This document shows, piece by piece, positions 1-6,748 of a stretch of DNA of 8,717 nucleotides. Position 1 is the stretch's first letter. Each line of letters opens with the position of its first letter. The notes beneath the pieces are model-generated. The model ran no database searches, was not told the origin of the DNA, and saw nothing but the letters and a program-made list of their open reading frames with translations. The position numbers and the translations under genes were made by a program. The stretch is from the NCBI GenBank assembly GCA_017424085.1, contig JAFPBP010000137.1, positions 1-8,717 of the forward strand. The letters are read 5' to 3'. The stretch comes from Clostridia bacterium (GTDB lineage: Bacteria; Bacillota; Clostridia; Oscillospirales; UBA644).

Positions 1-629
1 ATATGATCGGGGATTATCTGGTGAAACACTATGAAAAAACCGATCTGAACGGGGACGGGAAGATCTCCTACGTGCTTTTCATGGGCGAAAAGGGCAACAA
101 CGAAGCCATCTATCGCACCCGTTATTCGGTGGAGAACGCCAATAAGAAGTTATCCGCCGCAGGCAAGCCCGCCCTCGTCTTCTACGATTCCGCAAACCCC
201 GACAAATATCTCCCCGATCGGGAGGGGAAATGGTCCGCCCAAGCCGCCAACGAATATATGACCACGGCGCTGACAAGCTATAACACCGCCAACCGAAATA
301 TGATCGAGCTGGTCATCTGCAACAACGATAACATGGCGGAGGGCGCCATCACCGCCCTGAAAAGCGCCGGCTTCAACACGGGAGCGCAGGGGGCAACCAC
401 CATTCCCGTGTTCGGCGTGGACGCCATCGAGGCGGCGAAGGAGCTGATCCGCAAGGGACAGATGGCAGGAACCATCATCCAGGACGGGGGCGCCATGGCG
501 GATTGCATGAAGGTTCTCATCGACAACGCCCTGAACGGGCGGTCGCTTCTGGAGGGCACGGGGGAATACAACGTGGACCAAGGGGCGGCAAAGGTACGGA
601 TCTCCTATGGAATCTACACGGGGGAATAA
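1..629 (+). CDS. mglB: Galactose/glucose-type ABC transporter substrate-binding protein, C-terminal part (5' end outside window)
   Basis: This is the extracytoplasmic sugar-binding subunit of an Mgl-type ABC importer. The frame is open to the left edge (first full codon at 3), so the signal peptide and first lobe are missing; 208 residues and the stop remain. Fragment residues 14-22 (DLNGDGKIS) match the EF-hand-like calcium loop of enteric MglB, and Glu102 sits where the enteric calcium ligand Glu205 lies. Trp77, Asn108 (in NND) and Asp140 (in PVFGVDA) line up by eye with the enteric sugar-contacting residues Trp183, Asn211 and Asp236. The stretch GEKGNNEAIYR has Asn32 and Glu34 where the enteric protein has His152 and Asp154, while Arg38 is kept. 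The real ligand may therefore differ from galactose/glucose. The stop lies 4 nt before mglA. Family assignment is firm; substrate is inferred. Confidence 0.9.
   Translation, partial: MIGDYLVKHYEKTDLNGDGKISYVLFMGEKGNNEAIYRTRYSVENANKKLSAAGKPALVFYDSANPDKYLPDREGKWSAQAANEYMTTALTSYNTANRNMIELVICNNDNMAEGAITALKSAGFNTGAQGATTIPVFGVDAIEAAKELIRKGQMAGTIIQDGGAMADCMKVLIDNALNGRSLLEGTGEYNVDQGAAKVRISYGIYTGE
620..625 (+). promoter_or_regulatory. Ribosome binding site deciding the mglA start
   Basis: The purine run GGGGGA at the very end of mglB lies 8 nt before the ATG at 634. It supports that start over the upstream in-frame ATG at 607, which lies within mglB and has no comparable site. Confidence 0.55.
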
Positions 630-633
630 GCCC

Positions 634-2124
634 ATGGACGATGGCGTTTTGTTGCAAATGTCCCGCATTTCCAAGTCCTTCCCCGGAGTGCGGGCGCTGG
701 ACGGGGCGAGCCTCACCCTGAAGCGAGGGTCGGTCCATGCGCTGATGGGAGAGAACGGGGCGGGGAAATCCACGCTGATGAAGTGCCTCTTTGGGATCTA
801 CGCCATGGACGAGGGAGAGATCACCCTCAACGGGGCGCCCGTCTCCTTCAAAAGCTCCAAGGAAGCCCTGGAGCAAGGGGTGGCGATGGTCCACCAGGAG
901 CTGAATCAGGCGCTGAAGCGGTCGGTGGCGGACAATCTGTGGCTGGGGCGCTATCCCACCCGTTGGGGCGTGGTCAACGAGCGAAAAATGCAGAAGGACA
1001 CGAAAGCCTTGTTTGACGATCTTGGCATCTCCACCGATCCCAAAGCCATCATGGAGACCCTTTCGGTCTCGAAGCGGCAGATGGTGGAGATCGCAAAGGC
1101 GGTCTCTTACGGAGCGAAGGTCATCGTCTTCGACGAGCCCACCTCATCCTTGACCGAGGAAGAGGCGGAGCAGCTGTTCCGCATCATCCGACGCCTGCGG
1201 GACGACGGCTGCGGGATCGTTTATATCTCCCACAAAATGGAGGAGATCCTTCGCATCTGCGATACGGTTACGGTCATGCGGGACGGGAAGACCGTCGCCA
1301 CCGAGGATGCCAAGCACCTGACCACCGACGCCATCATCCGCCTCATGGTGGGGCGGGAGCTGACCCAACGGTTCCCCCCCAAGGAAAACACCCCCGCAGA
1401 GACGGTTCTGACCGTGCGGGGGCTGACGGGAAAGCATTCGATTCTCCGAGACGTGTCCTTCGACCTTCGCAAGGGCGAGATCCTGGGAGTTGCGGGGCTG
1501 GACGGATCGGGGCGCACCGAGGTGCTGGAGGCACTGTTCGGGCTTTCGGAGAAATCGGCGAAGGCGTTGATCTTAGAAGGAAGATCCATTGAAAACAAAA
1601 CGCCCCGCCAAGCCATCGCCAACGGCTTTGCCTTGGTCACCGAGGAGCGGCGCGCCACGGGGATCTTCGGCATCCGAAGCATCACCGAAAACACCGTCAT
1701 CTCCAATTTGCGGAACTATCTGCGGGGATTTTGGCTCTCCCAAGGCGCCATGAAGAGGGATACGGAACAGATCATTTCCTCCCTGCGGGTCAAGACCCCC
1801 TCGGCGGCAACCCCCATCCGTGCCCTGTCGGGCGGAAACCAGCAGAAGGTCATCTTCGGGCGCTGGCTTCTCACCAAGCCCAAGATCCTATTGCTGGACG
1901 AGCCCACGCGGGGCATCGACGTGGGAGCGAAATACGAGATCTATCAGATCATCACCGACCTTGCAAAGCAGGGGCGATCGGTGATCATGGTTTCGGGGGA
2001 AATGCCCGAGCTTTTGGGCATCTGCGATCGGATCATGGTCCTGTCGGGCGGACGGGTGGCAGGCTTTGCGGAGAGGGACGCCACCCAGGAGCAGATCATG
2101 ACGCTGGCGGCGAAATACGTGTAA
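634..2124 (+). CDS. mglA: Sugar ABC transporter ATP-binding protein, two fused ATPase domains (Mgl/Rbs family)
   Basis: This cytoplasmic ATPase drives the MglC permease. At 496 residues it is about the usual length for MglA/RbsA (around 500), with two ABC domains in tandem. Domain 1 has Walker A GENGAGKST (39-47), Q-loop Gln88, a relaxed signature LSVSKRQ (143-149), Walker B VIVFDEP (163-169) and switch His200. Domain 2 has a degenerate Walker A, GLDGSGRT (288-295), with Arg where Lys is expected. It also has a canonical signature LSGGNQQ (398-404), Walker B ILLLDEP (418-424), and Gly455 in place of the switch His. This asymmetry is typical of the sugar-importer family, so one site is probably poorly catalytic. 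The start at 634 was chosen over 607 because it follows a ribosome site and avoids a 23-nt overlap with mglB. MglA rather than RbsA is preferred because of the neighbours. Confidence 0.93.
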   Translation: MDDGVLLQMSRISKSFPGVRALDGASLTLKRGSVHALMGENGAGKSTLMKCLFGIYAMDEGEITLNGAPVSFKSSKEALEQGVAMVHQELNQALKRSVADNLWLGRYPTRWGVVNERKMQKDTKALFDDLGISTDPKAIMETLSVSKRQMVEIAKAVSYGAKVIVFDEPTSSLTEEEAEQLFRIIRRLRDDGCGIVYISHKMEEILRICDTVTVMRDGKTVATEDAKHLTTDAIIRLMVGRELTQRFPPKENTPAETVLTVRGLTGKHSILRDVSFDLRKGEILGVAGLDGSGRTEVLEALFGLSEKSAKALILEGRSIENKTPRQAIANGFALVTEERRATGIFGIRSITENTVISNLRNYLRGFWLSQGAMKRDTEQIISSLRVKTPSAATPIRALSGGNQQKVIFGRWLLTKPKILLLDEPTRGIDVGAKYEIYQIITDLAKQGRSVIMVSGEMPELLGICDRIMVLSGGRVAGFAERDATQEQIMTLAAKYV

Positions 2125-2129
2125 AGGAG
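2125..2129 (+). promoter_or_regulatory. Ribosome binding site of mglC
   Basis: The AGGAG core, directly after the mglA stop codon, sits 7 nt before the mglC ATG. Its tight link to the stop suggests translation of mglC follows that of mglA. Confidence 0.6.
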
Positions 2130-2136
2130 ATTTTTT

Positions 2137-3168
2137 ATGAAGCAAAAAAACAAAGGCGCCCTGCGGGAGCGCCGTCGGGAGTTTTTCATCAACAACTCCC
2201 TTTATCTCTTTTTGATTGCCGCCATCGTCGCCATCGTCATTTACGATCCGCGCTTTCTGTCGGTGCCCTCGCTGGTGAACATTCTGTCCCTTTCTGCGGC
2301 GAATCTGCCCCTTGCGTTGGGCATTGCGGGCGCCATCATCCTGTCGGGCACCGATCTTTCGGCGGGACGGGCGGTGGGACTGATCGCCTGCGTGTCCGCA
2401 TCGCTGCTGCAGACCTCGGGCTACCCCAACAAAATGTTCCCCGCCCTGCAGACCCTGCCCCTGTGGGCGGTGATTCTGCTTGCCCTCGCCATGGGAGGGC
2501 TGATCGGGCTGATCAACGGTTTCTGCGTGGCAAAATTCCGCCTCCACCCCTTCATCGTCACCCTGGCGACCCAGCTGATCATCTTCGGGCTTCTTCTCAT
2601 GTATCTGATGATCGGCTCCAACAACGGGCAATCCATTTCGGGGCTGGACGCATCCTATACCGAATTCATCACGGGAAGCGTTCTGCGCATCGGCTCCACC
2701 GCCATTCCCAACTACGTGTTCTATTCCGTGGGGATCACCCTTCTGATGTGGTTCGTCTGGAACAAGACCACCTTTGGGAAGAACATGTTCGCCGTGGGCT
2801 CCAATCCCGAGGCGGCGCGGGTGTCGGGGGTGAACGTGACGGGGGTCACGGTCGGAGTCTTCACCCTTGCGGGGATCCTATACGGGGTCACGGGCTTCAT
2901 TGAGGCGGCACGCATCGGCTCCAACAGCGCCGCCACGGGGCTGAACTACGAGCTGGACGCCATCGCCGCCTGCGTCATCGGGGGCGTATCCTTCGTGGGC
3001 GGCATCGGCAAGATCCGCGGGGTCATCCTCGGGGTGGTCCTGCTGCGGATCATCTTCGTGGGGCTCACCTTTCTGAGCATCGATTCCAACCTGCAATACG
3101 TGATCAAGGGCTTGATCATTCTGGTGGCGTGCGCCATTGACATGCGAAAATATCTGGTTCGGAAATGA
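2137..3168 (+). CDS. mglC: Galactose/methyl-galactoside-type ABC transporter permease
   Basis: This is the membrane subunit of the sugar importer, from the branched-chain amino acid/ribose-type permease family. Its 343 residues compare with about 336 in the enteric MglC. Many hydrophobic segments are spread over the length, starting near residue 20 after a basic, cytoplasmic-looking N-terminus. MglC-type hallmarks can be read directly: ILSGTDLSAGRAVGL, GLIGLINGF, GKNMFAVGSNPEAARVSGVN (the conserved coupling region that meets the ATPase), and ELDAIAACVIGGVSFVGG near the C-terminus. GTDLSAGR is the galactose-permease version of the more common GIDLSVG motif, which favours mglC over rbsC. The gene starts 12 nt after mglA and closes the operon. 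Its stop is only 2 bp from the convergent regulator gene, with no terminator hairpin between them. Confidence 0.93.
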   Translation: MKQKNKGALRERRREFFINNSLYLFLIAAIVAIVIYDPRFLSVPSLVNILSLSAANLPLALGIAGAIILSGTDLSAGRAVGLIACVSASLLQTSGYPNKMFPALQTLPLWAVILLALAMGGLIGLINGFCVAKFRLHPFIVTLATQLIIFGLLLMYLMIGSNNGQSISGLDASYTEFITGSVLRIGSTAIPNYVFYSVGITLLMWFVWNKTTFGKNMFAVGSNPEAARVSGVNVTGVTVGVFTLAGILYGVTGFIEAARIGSNSAATGLNYELDAIAACVIGGVSFVGGIGKIRGVILGVVLLRIIFVGLTFLSIDSNLQYVIKGLIILVACAIDMRKYLVRK

Positions 3169-3170
3169 TC

Positions 3171-3974
3171 TTACCGTCGGCTTCGGGCGGCGCGGCGGTA
3201 TTCCACGGGGGTCAGCCCCGTGCGTTGGCGGAAGGTGCGGGCAAAATTGCTCTCGTCGCTGAACCCGCACCGAAATACGATCTCCTTCACCGAAAGATCG
3301 GAGGTTTCAAGCAATCGCTTCGCCTCGGACAGACGCACGTTGACCAGATACGCAATGGGCGAATACCCCGTTACGGCTCGGAACAAATGAGACAGGTGGG
3401 AGGGGCTCACGTGAAATTCCTCGGCAAGGGAGGATAACGTGATCCGCTCCCCGTAATCCCGCTCCAGACGGCGACGAACCCCGTCGGACAAGCGGGTGTA
3501 GGGTCCCCGATCCTCAAACAACGCAGGAGCGTGGCGATACAAAACGATGAGCAGCTGACGGAACAGAAGGTCCGCCATCTCCGCTCCATAGGCGTCCCTT
3601 CGCTCGCATTCAAGGACCATGGAGGCAAACAACGCCTCCACCTCCTGCCGCCCCTCTCCCAGAGAGATCACCCGACGAAAGCCCGCCGCACGGTTGGTGA
3701 TCAGCGCAGACAGAAGCCGATCCTCCTGCCCTCCGTGGGGCGCATCGGCGGAGATACACAAAAGATAGCGCTTATAATCGGGGCTCAGCGCCCGAAGAGC
3801 ATGCTCCTCGAACCGACCGAGCACCAGAAGATCCCCCTCCGTCCCGAGGATCTCCTCTCCCCGCACGGTCAACGCCACCGTTCCTTGCGTGATCAGGATC
3901 AGCTGATGCCAATCGTGATGATACGAAATCGAAGACACCGCCTGCTCCCAATAATGGGCAGATAATACGTACAT
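3171..3974 (-). CDS. AraC-family transcriptional regulator with cupin sensor domain
   Basis: This is a probable sugar-responsive DNA-binding regulator of 267 residues. The N-terminal half looks like an AraC-type cupin: HHDWHQLILITQGTVALTV (residues 19-37) followed by GTEGDLLVLGRFEEHAL (44-60). The C-terminal hundred residues carry the two helix-turn-helix units of AraC/XylS proteins. The first is ITLSSLAEEFHVSPSHLSHLF and the second is SVKEIVFRCGFSDESNFARTF, followed by the family signature end GLTPVEYRR. The start at 3974 is preferred over an in-frame ATG at 4043 because an extended -10 promoter lies between them and AAGGAAGGGG sits 9 nt upstream. It is divergent from the lyase operon, which it most likely controls, and may autoregulate. 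It could instead respond to the mgl sugar, but that operon's promoter is not in the window. Confidence 0.9.
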   Translation of the reverse strand: MYVLSAHYWEQAVSSISYHHDWHQLILITQGTVALTVRGEEILGTEGDLLVLGRFEEHALRALSPDYKRYLLCISADAPHGGQEDRLLSALITNRAAGFRRVISLGEGRQEVEALFASMVLECERRDAYGAEMADLLFRQLLIVLYRHAPALFEDRGPYTRLSDGVRRRLERDYGERITLSSLAEEFHVSPSHLSHLFRAVTGYSPIAYLVNVRLSEAKRLLETSDLSVKEIVFRCGFSDESNFARTFRQRTGLTPVEYRRAARSRR

Positions 3975-3983
3975 GCGTCCACA

Positions 3984-3993
3984 CCCCTTCCTT
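3984..3993 (-). promoter_or_regulatory. Ribosome binding site of the AraC-family regulator
   Basis: Read on the minus strand this is AAGGAAGGGG, 9 nt before the ATG at 3974. It decides that start over the longer frame beginning at 4043. Confidence 0.5.
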
Positions 3994-4001
3994 TCCTCTC
4001 C

Positions 4002-4030
4002 ATTATACCACACTTTTTTGCAAAAAGCAA
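4002..4030 (-). promoter_or_regulatory. Promoter of the AraC-family regulator (extended -10)
   Basis: On the minus strand TGGTATAAT (4002-4010) gives a perfect TATAAT with the TGn extension. TTGCTT (4025-4030) lies 17 nt upstream as a weak -35. Transcription would begin near 3995, leaving a leader of about 20 nt that contains the ribosome site. An ACACTTT repeat and a 12-bp palindrome (TTTTTGCAAAAA, 4015-4026) lie in the spacer, where a bound regulator would block RNA polymerase. Confidence 0.7.
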
Positions 4031-4068
4031 GATTTACATACACTTTCCCCGTATTTTCCTAACACTTT
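4010..4068. repeat. Three direct ACACTTT repeats in the divergent promoter region, possible regulator sites
   Basis: ACACTTT occurs at 4010-4016, 4040-4046 and 4062-4068, with start-to-start spacings of 30 and 22 bp, close to three and two helical turns. The first copy lies in the regulator promoter spacer, the second between the two promoters, and the third overlaps the lyase -35. AraC proteins commonly bind direct repeats near -35 elements, so these are candidate half-sites. In AT-rich spacer DNA a 7-mer can recur by chance, so the assignment is tentative. Confidence 0.35.
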
Positions 4069-4088
4069 CGCAGAAAATGCGGTACAAT
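4059..4088 (+). promoter_or_regulatory. Promoter of the lyase-isomerase-reductase operon
   Basis: TACAAT at 4083-4088 is a good -10, with CTAACA at 4059-4064 as a -35 matching four of six consensus bases at 18-nt spacing. The -35 is weak and overlaps an ACACTTT repeat, as expected for an activator-dependent promoter. The leader to the ATG at 4112 would be about 17-20 nt. Confidence 0.55.
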
Positions 4089-4098
4089 AATAGTGATT

Positions 4099-4105
4099 GG
4101 AGGAA
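4099..4105 (+). promoter_or_regulatory. Ribosome binding site deciding the lyase start
   Basis: GGAGGAA lies 6 nt before the ATG at 4112. The in-frame TTG at 4097 would place the start inside this site, so 4112 is the real start. Confidence 0.7.
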
Positions 4106-4111
4106 TGTACC

Positions 4112-5902
4112 ATGTTTCAGACCTGGCTCAAGCAACACGATCTGCGGGATATTACGTTTTTGCCCCGCATTTTCCCCTCGGCTTCGGATCGGGATTTTTG
4201 GGAAAAGCATACCACCGAGGCTCAGATCCGCAATGCGGAAGCGCTCTTGGGATTCGAATGGCCCTTGATCCGCGCATCCCAGTACATGGAATTTCATCGC
4301 TCGGGCAACCGCCTTGCGCAGGAGAATCCGCATTTTGCCCGCAGAAGAGCACTTATAACCTTGTTCTTCGGAGAGGTTGCAGAAAACAAGGGACGGTTTT
4401 TGCCCGATCTGTGCGACGGGCTGTTCCTGATCTGCGAGGAGACCTATTGGGGCTTGTCCGCCCATTCCGCCCCCACCCGCTCCGGAGACACCATCCCCAA
4501 CGCCGCCGATCCCCATCTTGATCTGTTTTCCGCGCAAACCGCAGAAAACGTGGCGATGATCTATCATATTTTGGGGGATTCCATCCGAAAATACTGTCCC
4601 CGCCTGATGGATCGGATCGAATACGAAATGGACCGCCGCATCATTCAGCCCTATCTGAACCATGCGGATTATTGGTGGATGGGGTACGGCTCCAAGAACG
4701 TAAACAACTGGAACCCGTGGATCCTGTCCAATCTTCTCATCGCCTGGCTGACCACCGATCAGCGTCGGTCTGTGGTGGAGCGGGGAATTCAAAAAATGCT
4801 CAAGGAGATCAACGTCTATTACCGCGTCATGCCCGAGGACGGCGGATGCGACGAGGGCCCCGACTACTGGACGGTGGCGGGGGCAAAGCTCTTTTTGTTC
4901 TGCAAAACCCTGTACGATGCCTCGGCGGGCGCCATTGACTTTTTCGGCGACGAAAAGCTGAAGCGGATCGGACGGTACATGACCGCCGCCAACATCCGAG
5001 GACGGCGCGCCGCGAATTTTGCGGATTGTCCCAGCCTGTTCGGAGGGAATCTGGACGCAGGTGCATACGGCTTCGGAAAAGCGATCCGAGACGAGGGACT
5101 TTGCCGTCTGGGCGCCACCCTTCGCCGCTTGCGCGGCTCCTGGCAGCAATGCAATACGGTCTACGAATCGGTGCTCTCCCTGATCTATGCCGAGGAAATG
5201 GAGCAGGTCGGCGATTTCGTTCCCGAGGAATGCTACGTTCTCCCCAATCTGCAGACCGCTTACGTGCGGGCGGGGAATTGGTATTACGCCGCCAAGGGAG
5301 GACACAACAACGAAAGCCACAACCATAACGACGTGGGCAGCTTTATGGTCTATTACGACGGGGCACCCGTGCTGGTGGATCCGGGATGCGGCGTCTATAC
5401 CAAGGACACCTTTTCCGGTCGCCGCTATACCATTTGGACCATGCAGTCGGGATGGCACAACCTGCCCCTGTTCAACCAAACCGAGCAAATGAACGGCAAG
5501 CAATTCTGCGCCGACCGATTTGAGGTCGCCGAAAAGACCACCCACGTCTCCTTCGCCGACGCCTATCCCAAGGAGGCGGGACTGAGCGCGGCGGAGCGCA
5601 GGATCTCCATTTGCGAGGACGGGGTTTCCTGGGTCGATTCCTTCCGCTTCTCTCGGGACGGGAATTCCTTCGAGGAGCACGTGATCACCCTCCTCACCCC
5701 CACCCCCACCGAGGGCGGCGTCCTGCTGGGCGATAAGTTTTTCCTGCGCACAGATCTGCCCGTTCGGGTGGAGCGCAAGGAGTTCGAGGGAGACCCCAAG
5801 CTTTGCCGCCCCTGGGGACAGGATCACCTGTACCGCCTGTGCTTCTCCGCCGACTGCGGCGCCGAGGCAGAGGTCCGCTTCTCCCTGGAACAGATCCGAT
5901 AA
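4112..5902 (+). CDS. Heparinase II/III-family protein, probable cytoplasmic polysaccharide/oligosaccharide lyase
   Basis: This 596-residue protein is probably a lyase that eliminates a glycosidic bond next to a uronic acid. Residues 1 to about 340 form the expected helical-toroid part, with NNWNPWI (198-204) and DGGCDEGPDYW (243-253), two motifs typical of the family. The second part opens with GGHNNESHNHNDVGSF (396-411), the hallmark heparinase II/III segment. It supplies His and Asn residues at the active or metal site, followed by LVDPGCGVYT (421-430). The remaining region looks like beta-sandwich. There is no signal peptide or membrane segment, so it should act inside the cell on imported oligosaccharides. 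The start at 4112 follows a strong GGAGGAA. The gene leads the probable operon and is divergent from the AraC regulator. Substrate (glycosaminoglycan, alginate-like or other) cannot be told, and a non-lyase role is possible. Confidence 0.85.
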   Translation: MFQTWLKQHDLRDITFLPRIFPSASDRDFWEKHTTEAQIRNAEALLGFEWPLIRASQYMEFHRSGNRLAQENPHFARRRALITLFFGEVAENKGRFLPDLCDGLFLICEETYWGLSAHSAPTRSGDTIPNAADPHLDLFSAQTAENVAMIYHILGDSIRKYCPRLMDRIEYEMDRRIIQPYLNHADYWWMGYGSKNVNNWNPWILSNLLIAWLTTDQRRSVVERGIQKMLKEINVYYRVMPEDGGCDEGPDYWTVAGAKLFLFCKTLYDASAGAIDFFGDEKLKRIGRYMTAANIRGRRAANFADCPSLFGGNLDAGAYGFGKAIRDEGLCRLGATLRRLRGSWQQCNTVYESVLSLIYAEEMEQVGDFVPEECYVLPNLQTAYVRAGNWYYAAKGGHNNESHNHNDVGSFMVYYDGAPVLVDPGCGVYTKDTFSGRRYTIWTMQSGWHNLPLFNQTEQMNGKQFCADRFEVAEKTTHVSFADAYPKEAGLSAAERRISICEDGVSWVDSFRFSRDGNSFEEHVITLLTPTPTEGGVLLGDKFFLRTDLPVRVERKEFEGDPKLCRPWGQDHLYRLCFSADCGAEAEVRFSLEQIR

Positions 5903-5941
5903 ACCTCTGTTTTGCGTAGAATTTGAATTGAGGGATGATCT

Positions 5942-6748
5942 ATGAACCTTTGTTTTTCCACCCTGGGGTGCACCGACCGCTCCTTAGAGGCAATTTTGTC
6001 CTTGGCAAAGACCTACGGAATCGGCTTTCTGGAGGTGCGGGGGATGGACGGCGAGCTGGATAACCGCAAAATCCCCGCCTTTGCCCCCTCCGCCGCCCCG
6101 CAGACCCGTGAGGCGTTCCGTGCCGCAGGGGTAACTCCGCTGGTGCTGGGCACCTCCTGCGCCTTCCATACCCCCGAAAAGCTTCGGGATGCGCTGGACG
6201 AGGGGCGAGCCTCCCTTGCCATTGCCAAAGATCTGGGCTTCCGTGCCCTTCGCGTGTTCGGAAATTCCCTTGTGGAGCCTGCCGACGCCTGCACGGCGCG
6301 GGTCATCGACGGCATCTCCACCCTTTGCCGCGAAGCGGAGGGGACGGGGGTGGACGTGCTTTTGGAGGTCCACGGGGACTTCAACACCGTCGAGCGCCTG
6401 CGCCCCATCTGTGACGCCTGCGGAGCATTCTCCTCCTTCGGGCTGATCTGGGACGTGTGCCACACCCACAAGCCCTACGGCGCCGCCTGGCGGGAGTTTA
6501 TCCGTGCCTTCGCCCCGCAGATCCGTCACGTGCATCTCAAGGACGTGAAAAACGGAGCCTTGGTTCTTCCGGGGGAGGGGGAATTGGAGCTGAACGCCAT
6601 GGTTCAGACCTTGCTGGCGGAGGGGTACAAGGGTGCCTTTTCGCTGGAATGGGAAAAGAAATGGCACCCCGAGCTGCCCGAATTGGAGGCGGCGCTGGAG
6701 GCGCTGATCAAAACGTTACAGAACGAAATGAAAGGTGAGCTTTTATGA
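5942..6748 (+). CDS. Sugar phosphate isomerase/epimerase-type TIM-barrel protein
   Basis: This 268-residue protein belongs to the xylose-isomerase-like TIM-barrel superfamily (also called AP endonuclease 2-like), which includes sugar epimerases, inosose dehydratases and hydroxypyruvate isomerase. The expected metal ligands are visible: Glu142 in LLEVHGDF, Asp171 and His174 in WDVCHTH, His198 in HVHLKD, and Glu236 in FSLEWEKKWHPEL at the end of the barrel. There is no signal peptide, so it acts in the cytoplasm. GAGGGA at 5930-5935 lies 6 nt before the ATG. It sits 39 nt after the lyase and overlaps the next gene by 4 nt. The context suggests isomerisation or epimerisation of a product of the lyase. 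The exact substrate is unknown, because members of this fold cannot be separated by eye. Confidence 0.85.
   Translation: MNLCFSTLGCTDRSLEAILSLAKTYGIGFLEVRGMDGELDNRKIPAFAPSAAPQTREAFRAAGVTPLVLGTSCAFHTPEKLRDALDEGRASLAIAKDLGFRALRVFGNSLVEPADACTARVIDGISTLCREAEGTGVDVLLEVHGDFNTVERLRPICDACGAFSSFGLIWDVCHTHKPYGAAWREFIRAFAPQIRHVHLKDVKNGALVLPGEGELELNAMVQTLLAEGYKGAFSLEWEKKWHPELPELEAALEALIKTLQNEMKGELL

Noticed and set aside
607..633. ATG at 607 as the start of mglA
   Set aside because: It lies inside mglB and would add nine residues foreign to the family; the ATG at 634 is preceded by GGGGGA at good spacing.
1731..2903. A 390-codon plus-strand open frame spanning the mglA/mglC junction
   Set aside because: It overlaps two well-supported genes in another frame and encodes Arg/His/Gly-rich protein without domains.
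3975..4043. Upstream ATG at 4043 as the start of the AraC-family regulator
   Set aside because: The extra 23 residues would be encoded across the extended -10 promoter at 4002-4010 and are not part of the cupin domain; 3974 has a ribosome site.
4034..5827. A 597-codon open frame on the minus strand lying opposite the lyase gene
   Set aside because: It mirrors the lyase frame almost end to end, has Gly/Pro/His-rich low-complexity protein with no family motif, and no ribosome site. The plus-strand gene has clear family motifs, so this is a GC-rich antisense shadow.
5903..5941. TAGAAT (5917-5922) as an internal promoter for the isomerase
   Set aside because: No -35-like hexamer lies 16-18 nt upstream and there is no TG extension; the gap is short enough for one transcript.
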